Source: an uncultured Gammaproteobacteria bacterium
GTDB lineage: Bacteria > Pseudomonadota > Gammaproteobacteria > SZUA-140
NCBI GenBank assembly: GCA_945787585.1
Contig: CALZIG010000265.1
Span: 1 to 6,158, forward strand
Direction: 5' to 3'
Length of the DNA stretch: 6,158 bases
Positions 1 through 5,739 of this stretch are shown piece after piece. Made by a program: the position numbers and the translations under genes. Numbering within the stretch: position 1 is the first letter of the stretch; each line of letters opens with the position of its first letter. The notes beneath the pieces are model-generated. The model made no database searches and was not told where the DNA came from. It worked only from the letters and a program-made list of their open reading frames with translations.

Positions 1-428
1 AGATTAAGCCGCTCTCGTTCGGCTAGCATCTCATCCAGTTCGTGCTGCCCTAATACCGAACGTAACGTGGTTTGAGCCAGTTGGCTGGTCGCCTCGTAAT
101 ATTTCTCTACCTGAATAATGGCGCGTTCAGGATCGATGACGCGAAAATAGACCACGGCATTCACTTTAACCGAGACATTGTCACGCTAGATCACATCCTG
201 ACTTGGCACATCCATTACGATTGTTCGAAGGTCTACGCGTACCATCTCCTGGATGATGGGAATGATGATAATGAAACCTGGCCCTTTCACCTTCCAGAAG
301 CGCCCAAGCAGGAACACGACCCCCCGCTCATATTCGCGCAAGATCTTTATTGCGCTGGCGAGAAAGAGAATGACCAGTACCACAATCACCATAAATACCG
401 TTTCTGTCGTGAATGTAAAATCTATCAT
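1..428 (-). pseudogene. Slipin (stomatin-like SPFH membrane protein), interrupted by an in-frame amber codon; 3' end outside the window
   Basis: The frame starts at the ATG at 428-426, with GGAGG seven bases upstream, and opens with an N-terminal membrane segment (about residues 10-27). The slipin signature follows: [13 protein letters not shown], then KGPGF, VRVDLRT and VPSQDVI. Codon 81 is TAG (186-188). Beyond it the same frame continues with unmistakable slipin sequence to the window edge, including [36 protein letters not shown] and [14 protein letters not shown]. There is no frameshift, so a single codon breaks the gene; relatives usually have Thr or Ser there. Slipins are membrane-anchored scaffold proteins that oligomerise and are paired with NfeD proteases; here the upstream nfeD overlaps this start (TGATG), implying translational coupling. 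Without readthrough the product would be 80 residues, the anchor plus the beginning of the SPFH domain. The family call is firm. Whether the gene is dead, recoded or misread is open. A GTG one codon upstream is a less likely start. Confidence 0.85.
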
Positions 429-1813
429 CACTTCACCTCCGTTTGTGCGGGTGTAACAGGCGGCTCAATGGGAGTCACTTGCAACGTAATACCACTGACA
501 CCGATCACCTTGACCTGCTGGTCTTTATGCAGTGCGGTTTCACTAAGGGCACGCCAGTTTTCGCCATGAATAAAAACCAGCCCTTCACGCTCGAAATCGC
601 CTAATACAGTGGCTTCTTTTTCCAACAGTTCTTCCGCACCACTGACGATGGGACGCTGCCGTGCCTTAATTGCCATACCAATGACAAAGAAGGTAATCAA
701 CGCACTGATCACTGCGAAGCTGACGATGAGTGCAATATTAACCCCATAACCGGGCGCTTCGGTATCCATCAAAATAATCGAACCAAATACAAAGGCGACA
801 ATGCCGCCAATACCGAGCATGCCAAAACTGGGTTCAAACGCCTCGCCGACCATCAGCGCAATGCCTAGCAGTATCAGCCCCACGCCCGCGTAGTTGATAG
901 GCAACATCTGGAAGGCGTAGAGTGCGAGTATCAATGCGATGGCACCGATGGTCCCCGGCACGATTGACCCCGGGTTGTAAAACTCCAGGATCAACCCATA
1001 GACACCTATCAACATGAGAATGTAGGCAATATTGGGGTTGGTGATTACAGCTAGTAGCTCACTACGCCAGTCTGGATCTATGAACTCTTTTACTGCGCCA
1101 GCAGTGTGTAATGTTCTTTTTATCCCTTGCACAACCACGTCACGTCCATCGAGCTGATTCAATAAATCATCTACATCAACAGCAATCAGGTCGATTACAT
1201 TTTCTTTTAATGCTTCATATGCTGGCAGACTCGCGGCTTCACGTACCGCTTTTTCTGCCCACTCCTGGTTTCGCCCATGTAATTGGGCCAGGCCGCGGAT
1301 ATAGGCCGCTGCATCGTTAATGATCTTTTTCTTCGCGGGATCGTTACCCGCCTCTGTAGGCTTATCTTTCTGCTTATCCTTAGCAATATCGGTGGGCAGT
1401 GGTACCCCACCCAACTGAATCGGTGTCGCAGCCCCGAGATTGGTGCCGGGTGCCATTGCCGCGACATGACTCGCGTAGAGGATGTAGGTACCCGCACTGG
1501 CCGCGCGCGCCCCACTGGGTGAGACATAGGACGCCACTGGGATGGTAGAGGTTGTGATGTTTTTAATCATGGATCGCATCGCCAGGTCCAGTCCGCCGGG
1601 AGTATCCATGCGAAGCACTATCAACTCTGCATCCAGGCTGTTGGCTGTTTGCAGTGCACGTTCGACGTAGTGATCTGTTGCAGGACCAATCGCCCCATCA
1701 ATATTGAGCAAGATCACCTTTGGCACGCTCTGCTCTACAGTATTTGAATTGGCAACAAAACTTAGCGTAAGCAAGACGATAACAACGAAGCACAATCTTT
1801 TCAGTTTGAACAT
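428..1813 (-). CDS. Long-form NfeD protein: membrane-bound ClpP-class serine protease with C-terminal OB-fold
   Basis: The 461-residue protein has a signal peptide (about 1-23), a ClpP/SppA-like protease domain (about 31-225), a multi-spanning membrane block (about 253-382) and a soluble NfeD OB-fold (about 388-447, containing HGENWRA). Expected catalytic elements are present: DTPGG (70-74), the serine motif [11 protein letters not shown] with likely nucleophile Ser106, and the likely general base Lys163 in [25 protein letters not shown] sequence. The Ser-Lys dyad assignment follows the characterised Pyrococcus PH1510 protease, which cleaves the hydrophobic C-terminus of its partner stomatin; it is inferred here by motif position. 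A lysine-rich linker (about 145-163) precedes the base. Length and order match full-length NfeD, unlike the short membrane-only form. The ATG at 1813 has AAGGA about ten bases upstream. The TGA overlaps the slipin start, so the two form one unit. Role: probable periplasm-facing membrane proteolysis. The gene looks intact. Confidence 0.93.
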   Translation of the reverse strand: MFKLKRLCFVVIVLLTLSFVANSNTVEQSVPKVILLNIDGAIGPATDHYVERALQTANSLDAELIVLRMDTPGGLDLAMRSMIKNITTSTIPVASYVSPSGARAASAGTYILYASHVAAMAPGTNLGAATPIQLGGVPLPTDIAKDKQKDKPTEAGNDPAKKKIINDAAAYIRGLAQLHGRNQEWAEKAVREAASLPAYEALKENVIDLIAVDVDDLLNQLDGRDVVVQGIKRTLHTAGAVKEFIDPDWRSELLAVITNPNIAYILMLIGVYGLILEFYNPGSIVPGTIGAIALILALYAFQMLPINYAGVGLILLGIALMVGEAFEPSFGMLGIGGIVAFVFGSIILMDTEAPGYGVNIALIVSFAVISALITFFVIGMAIKARQRPIVSGAEELLEKEATVLGDFEREGLVFIHGENWRALSETALHKDQQVKVIGVSGITLQVTPIEPPVTPAQTEVK

Positions 1814-1826
1814 AGCTGCTTGTCCT

Positions 1827-1848
1827 TATATCAGGTAATTCCGATATA
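1827..1848. promoter_or_regulatory. Inverted repeat (RNA hairpin or operator) at the nfeD ribosome binding site
   Basis: TATATC and GATATA arms, continued by GG and CC with one bulged base, enclose the loop TAATT. The repeat sits 14-35 bases upstream of the nfeD ATG, and its end touches the AAGGA Shine-Dalgarno (1823-1827 on the other strand). It could fold in the mRNA leader and limit ribosome access, or bind a dimeric regulator. The symmetry is seen directly; the function is inferred. Confidence 0.4.
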
Positions 1849-1933
1849 GCTCGCTCTTTCCACAACCTGACTGCCTGTCACTTGAGGAACTTAACTGCAT
1901 AACTCAGCTGGCTGTCCCTGTAATAATACACTT

Positions 1934-1996
1934 ATCTGGAATAATACTCTCATCTGGCAATTATTCATCTGGTAATTATTCACCCGGCAATAACAA
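1934..1996. repeat. Short tandem repeat, about four copies of a 15-bp unit
   Basis: Two near-identical adjacent 15-mers, ATCTGGCAATTATTC (1952-1966) and ATCTGGTAATTATTC (1967-1981), differ by one base. They are flanked by a degenerate copy on each side: ATCTGGAATAATACTC with three extra bases (1934-1951) and ACCCGGCAATAACAA (1982-1996). The array lies between two divergent genes. It may be a regulator-binding array or simple slippage; the sequence alone does not decide. Confidence 0.75.
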
Positions 1997-2023
1997 CTTC
2001 AATCGTTAAAGGAAATATAAAAT

Positions 2024-2052
2024 ATTATATATCAATAACTAAACGATATAAT
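2024..2052 (+). promoter_or_regulatory. Possible sigma-70 type promoter for the beta-propeller gene
   Basis: An exact TATAAT lies at 2047-2052, about 140 bases before the propeller start, in an AT-rich tract (2010-2052). No good TTGACA match stands 16-18 bases upstream; the sequence there is an ATTATA/TTATAT run. The -10 is therefore the only strong element, and chance occurrence in AT-rich DNA is quite possible. Confidence 0.3.
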
Positions 2053-2132
2053 CCAGGCTCACATTATTCCCTGCAATTTCAATGCTTGTGTGATTTTGAA
2101 AACTACTCCAGAATGGGCTATCGGGAAAGCGT

Positions 2133-2167
2133 TTACAGAGCCTCAGGCGGCAAGACCTGAACTGTGA
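2133..2167 (+). promoter_or_regulatory. Stem-loop in the leader of the beta-propeller gene
   Basis: TCAGG (2143-2147) pairs with CCTGA (2156-2160) around an eight-base loop. An outer helix ACAG (2135-2138) with CTGT (2162-2165) stacks across a small asymmetric internal loop. The structure ends about 25 bases before the ATG and is not followed by a T run, so it is not a terminator. It does not match a riboswitch consensus I can recall. It may modulate translation or stability. Confidence 0.3.
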
Positions 2168-2192
2168 CAATTTATTGAAGAGGGGGAGTAAT

Positions 2193-3341
2193 ATGCAGTT
2201 TATGCAGTGCCACCTGTCGGCGATCCGCCGAACGGGCTTCATACTTTTTTGGTTCGGTTTTACCTTATTCAGTAGTCCTCTTCATGCAGACATTGCCCCT
2301 TTGGAACAGAGCCATTCACTCTCTCCGCTGGAAGAGTATGTCTATTCAGCTAATCAGGCTGCGCATAACTTATCTGTATATCGTATCGATCAAAAGAGTG
2401 GTGACCTGATTCAACTGTCCGGCTCGCCCTATAAGACAGGTAAATTTCCAGTTTCGGTAAAGGTTTCACCTGATCGTCGTTTTGTTTATGTGACTAATCA
2501 AGGATCAGATAGCATCACAGGCTTTCAGGTCAACAACATCACTGGGGAGCTGACCTCAATTAAAGGCTCGCCCTTCTCCGCGGGCCACTACCCTGATGCT
2601 GTGATGATCAGCCCCGATGGTCGTTTCGCTTATATTGCAAATGAAGATGATAATCTGGTGCGTATTTTCCAGATCAACCAACAGAGCGGCGCGCTACTCC
2701 CCACTGAGTTAACCGCCAAAACAGGTAAACACCCCATCTCGCTGATGATTTCGCCCAATGGCCGCTTTGCCTATGTTTCAAATTTTGATGACAACACCGT
2801 CAGTAGCTACCGTATTAACCAGCAGAGTGGCGCACTGATACCCAGTGGTGCTGCGGCGGCCACAGATGGCAACCCGATCTATGCTGCGGTGTCTCCTGAT
2901 AATGAGTTCATCTATGTCTCTAACTACGGTGATGTGACCGTCTCTGCCTTTCATATCGACCCTGAGAGCGGCGCACTGAGCGAGATTAAAGGTTCGCCCT
3001 TTGAAAGCGGCATGCGCCCCTACTCTGTCACAGTGGATAGCAGTGGACGATTTGTCTACGTCGCCAACTGGGGAGGCCATGATGTATCAGCCTTTACACG
3101 TGATGCAGAATCAGGTGCGCTCACTAAAATAGAGGGTTCGCCCTATCTTAGCGACTGGTTTCCCTACGCCGTTGTTACCAGTCAACATTCAAAATATGCC
3201 TATGTTGCTAATAATGGGAGCGCTAATATCTCTGCCTATAAGATAAACCAGGAGACTGGCCAGTTAACACCGCAACTGCATAAATCTTTCGCGACGGGTA
3301 ATGGTCCTTATTCACTGGCCATTAGCAAGTTTGGGGATTAA
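2193..3341 (+). CDS. Exported seven-bladed beta-propeller protein, lactonase/YncE-like
   Basis: The 382-residue protein has an N-terminal signal peptide: a basic IRR, a hydrophobic core at about 14-28 and a probable cleavage after LHA at residue 32. Seven regular repeats follow, beginning near residues 49, 97, 145, 192, 239, 287 and 335, so the spacing is 47-48. Each reads roughly F-x-Y-V-x-N ... V-S-x-F-x-I ... SGxL ... GSPF ... G ... P ... V-SPDGR. This is the pattern of the lactonase (6-phosphogluconolactonase-type) and YncE propellers. Cytoplasmic 6-phosphogluconolactonase lacks a signal peptide, so an enzymatic role in the pentose phosphate pathway is doubtful here; the substrate or binding partner is unknown. 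The ATG at 2193 is chosen because AGGGGGAG (2181-2188) precedes it closely. An in-frame TTG at 2175 lies upstream of that ribosome binding site, and another ATG lies at 2202. The gene appears monocistronic and convergent with the next one. Confidence 0.88.
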   Translation: MQFMQCHLSAIRRTGFILFWFGFTLFSSPLHADIAPLEQSHSLSPLEEYVYSANQAAHNLSVYRIDQKSGDLIQLSGSPYKTGKFPVSVKVSPDRRFVYVTNQGSDSITGFQVNNITGELTSIKGSPFSAGHYPDAVMISPDGRFAYIANEDDNLVRIFQINQQSGALLPTELTAKTGKHPISLMISPNGRFAYVSNFDDNTVSSYRINQQSGALIPSGAAAATDGNPIYAAVSPDNEFIYVSNYGDVTVSAFHIDPESGALSEIKGSPFESGMRPYSVTVDSSGRFVYVANWGGHDVSAFTRDAESGALTKIEGSPYLSDWFPYAVVTSQHSKYAYVANNGSANISAYKINQETGQLTPQLHKSFATGNGPYSLAISKFGD

Positions 3342-3346
3342 TGATT

Positions 3347-3372
3347 AGCGCACCTCAATAAGAGGTGCTGCT
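3347..3372. terminator. Imperfect hairpin between convergent genes, possible bidirectional terminator
   Basis: GCACCTC (3350-3356) pairs with GAGGTGC (3362-3368) around AATAA. Three further pairs (AGC with GCT) form if the T at 3369 is bulged. The hairpin sits in the 33-base gap between two converging stop codons, the usual place for a shared terminator. Neither side carries a clear T run, so efficient intrinsic termination is uncertain. Confidence 0.4.
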
Positions 3373-3374
3373 AT

Positions 3375-5219
3375 TCACGCTTTCTCTAATTCCCGTATAC
3401 GAGATCCCATCGGTGGTATTTCCTCAGGGTCAATGTAAATATCCAGCAATAACGGCCCGCCACCACTGAGTAAAGCTTTCATATCCAGCTCATCAAGGTC
3501 CTGAGCATGACGCACCGTGACGCCTGTTGCACCGACGGCACGCGCCATCATCGTAAAGTCAACGTGAGGGAGTTCATAGCCTATTTCCTCTGCCCCACCC
3601 ATACGCTGCCCATGTTTTACCATGCCATAACCATTATCATTTAAAATAACAAATATGACTGGTAATTGGTGTTGCACTGCGACGGTAATTTCCTGTCCAT
3701 TCATAAGATAACTACCATCACCCGTAATACAGACAGTCGGTGAATTCTCTTTCACAAAGGCTGCGCCAACAGCTGCGCCAATCGCCCAGCCCATTGCCCC
3801 ATAGTTCATTGCGATGTGGTAATTCGATACCGAATTAAGGTGCATGTAATGTGTTGCCCATGCCCAGGAGTTCCCGGTATCAATAAAAAATCGAGAAGCC
3901 TCCGGCAATATACCGGGTAACTGACTCATTAAATACTGAGGTTTTACCCGTTCATTTTTAAAAGGCTGATCAACATAAGTTAACGATGAAAAATCAATAT
4001 GGGCACTATTCTGAGTGATCCTGTCATAGTGAAGAACATTTGAAATACTCTGCGGCGAGTTTCTTGACCTATGGGCTTCGATAATCTGACGCCGAGTTAA
4101 ATAGTCCTCGAGATCACGAAATATCGATTTCATATTTCCAGTTAACAGCAAATGCGCGGACTCAAACATCAATCCATCCGCCATTGAATGGTTTATATAC
4201 AGCATTTTTTTAACGATACTCGAATCATTACACAAGTTAGCAGTTTCAAAGGGGTGTAAATGCGTGCCAATCACGACGATGTGATCAACATCACTATCAA
4301 GCAATGCATCCTCTGCCTGTAGATGCCCGGCAAAACCTAATACACCTTTATACTGAGGGTGATTCGCATTAATACACCCTTTTGCCGTCGGCGTTGTGAC
4401 AATATCAGCCCCAAGCAGTTCAGCACATGAAATGATCGTTTTTGCGAATGGTAAGCTCTCTGCTCCAAGTAAAAAAAGTAGCTTCTTTTTGCTTGTCATT
4501 AACTGACATAAGTCCTCATAGCACTCTTTATCGTATCCATTGTTTGCAAGTTTACTGAAGTCAGCAAAGCAATGATTGATGTCAACATTGATGGCATCCT
4601 TCCAGATATCCGCAGGAATACTGAGATGTACCGGGCCACGTGGATAAGTCAACGCGGCCTTTAATGCACTGGTTAATTTATATTTAAGTTGGTCAACATG
4701 AGTGACCATTGAGTTGTAGCGTGTACAACGGGAAAGCATCGTGACAATCGATATTGAATCATCACAAGAGTCTTGAAAATTCTGCTGGCCAAAGTTTGAC
4801 ATCGGTGTTTGCGGTGTCAATATCAACATGGGAACATTATCAATGTATGCTGATGCAATGCCAGTAATCATGTTAGTCGAACCCGGCCCAGTGGTTGCGC
4901 AGCAAACGGCAAGATGCCCCGTTTCTCTGGCATAGCCATCCGCCATAAATACCGCGCCCGCTTCATGACGGGAGGTGATCAGTTCAATTTTTGATTTGGC
5001 CTTTTGGTGTGAACTTAAGATCTGAGGCCTATTATTATTGCGATTAAAATGTGAAACAGCATCGAATAATGGCTCAATGGCACCCCCCGGGATGCCGAAG
5101 ATTTTATCTACATTAATGTGGGAAAGAAATTCCAGTACAAAATCAGCAGCAGTATTTTGTTCGGAGGGGGGTAATAATAATTCGTCTTTACTTTTTGCAT
5201 TGATCACATTCAACTCCAT
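3375..5219 (-). CDS. ThDP-dependent enzyme of the acetolactate synthase large-subunit superfamily (substrate unresolved)
   Basis: The 614-residue protein has the three-domain layout of this superfamily. The N-terminal PYR domain (about 22-205) shows FGIPGGAIEP, the catalytic glutamate Glu86 in RHEAGAVFMADGYARETG, TTGPGSTN and NFQD. A central domain (about 235-375) follows, then a C-terminal PP domain (about 425-600) with the ThDP/Mg motif GDGS (500-503), 24 residues, then NDN (527-529). Several AHAS-specific features are altered: the segment matching GARFDDR reads GTHLHPFET, RPGP reads YPRGP, and the QWQ after GMV reads KHGQ. A true branched-chain AHAS is therefore unlikely; a pyruvate-type decarboxylase, catabolic acetolactate synthase or other carboligase fits better. 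No small regulatory subunit gene is adjacent. There is an additional Asn/Lys-rich stretch at about 58-78. The ATG at 5219 follows an in-frame TGA (5235-5237) by five codons and lacks a clear Shine-Dalgarno; GTG at codon 5 is an alternative. The gene looks intact and more AT-rich than nfeD. Confidence 0.88.
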   Translation of the reverse strand: MELNVINAKSKDELLLPPSEQNTAADFVLEFLSHINVDKIFGIPGGAIEPLFDAVSHFNRNNNRPQILSSHQKAKSKIELITSRHEAGAVFMADGYARETGHLAVCCATTGPGSTNMITGIASAYIDNVPMLILTPQTPMSNFGQQNFQDSCDDSISIVTMLSRCTRYNSMVTHVDQLKYKLTSALKAALTYPRGPVHLSIPADIWKDAINVDINHCFADFSKLANNGYDKECYEDLCQLMTSKKKLLFLLGAESLPFAKTIISCAELLGADIVTTPTAKGCINANHPQYKGVLGFAGHLQAEDALLDSDVDHIVVIGTHLHPFETANLCNDSSIVKKMLYINHSMADGLMFESAHLLLTGNMKSIFRDLEDYLTRRQIIEAHRSRNSPQSISNVLHYDRITQNSAHIDFSSLTYVDQPFKNERVKPQYLMSQLPGILPEASRFFIDTGNSWAWATHYMHLNSVSNYHIAMNYGAMGWAIGAAVGAAFVKENSPTVCITGDGSYLMNGQEITVAVQHQLPVIFVILNDNGYGMVKHGQRMGGAEEIGYELPHVDFTMMARAVGATGVTVRHAQDLDELDMKALLSGGGPLLLDIYIDPEEIPPMGSRIRELEKA

Positions 5220-5239
5220 TTGACTTTGATCACATCAAA
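5200..5239. promoter_or_regulatory. Two TTGATCACAT boxes flanking the ThDP-enzyme start codon, one in a palindrome
   Basis: TTGATCACAT occurs at 5200-5209, inside the first codons, and again at 5226-5235, 26 bases away. The second copy is part of TTTGAT-CAC-ATCAAA (5225-5239), a palindrome with a three-base centre; the first copy is followed by TCAA and gives an imperfect version. They overlap the translation start, where a repressor would be effective. The palindrome resembles an FNR/CRP-type half-site arrangement, but the spacing is wrong for FNR (three instead of four bases). A new operator is inferred, not shown. Confidence 0.4.
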
Positions 5240-5294
5240 AACCAGCTTTATTCAAGCATATTTCCATAAAGCTAGACCACCAAAAAAAATCCAT
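5235..5294 (-). other. Candidate short upstream reading frame before the ThDP-enzyme gene
   Basis: An ATG at 5294-5292 opens 19 codons reading MDFFWW...LNKAGF, ending at TGA 5237-5235, 15 bases before the main ATG and in the same frame. The Phe-Phe-Trp-Trp run recalls leader peptides of attenuated operons, and the frame runs across the inverted repeat at 5244-5273. No good Shine-Dalgarno precedes it, and a frame this short in AT-rich DNA can arise by chance. Confidence 0.2.
5244..5273 (-). promoter_or_regulatory. Inverted repeat followed by a T run in the ThDP-enzyme leader, attenuator-like
   Basis: AGCTTTAT and ATAAAGCT form a perfect eight-base inverted repeat around a 14-base loop. On the minus strand the right arm is followed by GG and then five T residues, ending 24 bases before the start codon; C-G and T-G pairs can extend the stem. 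This could act as a weak leader terminator. The stem is AT-rich, so its stability is modest. Confidence 0.35.
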
Positions 5295-5599
5295 GTTTAA
5301 TTTTTCATAACCTTAACATCTAAAATATCTGCAACCAACTATAAAACTTTAAACAAAGAACCACCTAATCCGCGTATACCTACATATATTCATTGATTTT
5401 ATTTAGGGGGATGCTAGTTTTATTTGTAATAAAATACTTACAAAAATAAAATTAAAAGGCTCGCTCATTAAATTTTTTAGTGCTGAAATTAAAGCGTAAT
5501 GGCGCAACTAATCACCACTGTGCTTAAAGATTATCAATACTGACATGAGATGGCTTAAACGGACGAGAGCTCCTAGGAGAAATTAAGTATAGAAATACC

Positions 5600-5716
5600 T
5601 TAATATTTAAAGGAGGTATTGTTAACTGGGTACATACCGCGAAGTTTTTCTAACATCTTATCCATTGCAGTGAGTAGCTATCCTGCTTCATCATTACTAT
5701 TGAATAACCGTGTTGA
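5600..5716 (-). pseudogene. Degenerate HAMP-domain fragment, probably from a chemoreceptor or other signalling protein
   Basis: Between two in-frame TAA codons, the minus strand reads NDEAG*LLTAMDKMLEKLR and then GMYPVNN. This matches the second helix of HAMP domains in methyl-accepting chemotaxis proteins, whose usual form is a [N/K]DE-x-G-[Q/E]-L-L-x-A-[M/L]-x-x-M-x-x-x-L-R pattern. The interrupting codon is TAG (5678-5680), exactly where CAG (Gln) is expected. Only about 20 residues are convincing; no transmembrane helix or signalling domain is found on either side. The reading is by eye, with no alignment. It is best explained as the remnant of a larger deleted gene. Confidence 0.5.
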
Positions 5717-5729
5717 TTATCAAATCAAC
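5712..5729 (-). terminator. Hairpin just after the RNA helicase gene, weak terminator candidate
   Basis: GTTGATT and AATCAAC form a perfect seven-base stem around a four-base loop, starting 10 bases after the helicase TAA. There is no T run beyond it and the stem is AT-rich, so termination is uncertain. The position directly behind a stop codon is the main support. Confidence 0.35.
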
Positions 5730-5739
5730 TAAACTAAAA

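Larger units (their letters stand above)
1814..2192. other. Divergent intergenic region between nfeD and the beta-propeller gene
   Basis: These 379 bases contain no convincing gene. They must hold the promoters for nfeD (leftward) and the propeller gene (rightward). Recognisable pieces are the hairpin next to the nfeD ribosome binding site, a 15-bp tandem repeat, an AT-rich block with an exact TATAAT, and a folded leader before the propeller. A 52-codon open stretch on the plus strand (about 1837-2006) lacks a usable start codon and a Shine-Dalgarno, so it is not called. Confidence 0.7.
5220..5739. other. AT-rich intergenic region with relic coding sequence
   Basis: These 520 bases separate the helicase stop from the ThDP-enzyme start. 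They hold the ThDP-enzyme leader elements (5225-5294), an AT-rich stretch without a recognisable gene (5295-5599), a HAMP-like relic on the minus strand (5600-5716) and a hairpin after the helicase (5712-5729). A CTCCTAGGAG palindrome lies at 5570-5579. No functional gene was found on either strand. Confidence 0.65.

Noticed and set aside
72..569. 165-codon plus-strand open frame opposite nfeD and slipin
   Set aside because: It is antisense to two genes with strong family motifs, has no homology-like features, and its composition is that of a shadow frame.
1837..2006. 52-codon plus-strand open frame covering the 15-bp repeats (SSGNY-type repeats)
   Set aside because: No ATG, GTG or TTG start with a Shine-Dalgarno; the openness is explained by the short in-frame repeat.
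2100..2192. Cyclic di-GMP (GEMM) riboswitch in the propeller leader
   Set aside because: Some local words look similar, but the conserved core and the paired arms of that class are not present.
2039..2242. 67-codon minus-strand frame overlapping the propeller start
   Set aside because: No ribosome binding site, no motif, and it overlaps the signal peptide coding region of a well-supported gene.
5225..5239. FNR binding site before the ThDP enzyme
   Set aside because: The half-sites match, but the spacer is three bases instead of four; listed only as a palindrome of unknown binder.
5404..5575. Minus-strand frame in the AT-rich gap with a long open stretch broken by one TAG, faintly recalling other membrane or kinase-like sequences
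   Set aside because: No coherent family motif, low-complexity AT-rich codons, and no start with a ribosome binding site; likely chance.
5609..5717. Strong Shine-Dalgarno-like AAAGGAGGT on the plus strand followed by a 38-codon open frame
   Set aside because: The only start candidates (ATT, TTG) lie one or two bases after the motif, too close for initiation. The encoded sequence has no recognisable character, and the same DNA reads as a HAMP relic on the other strand.
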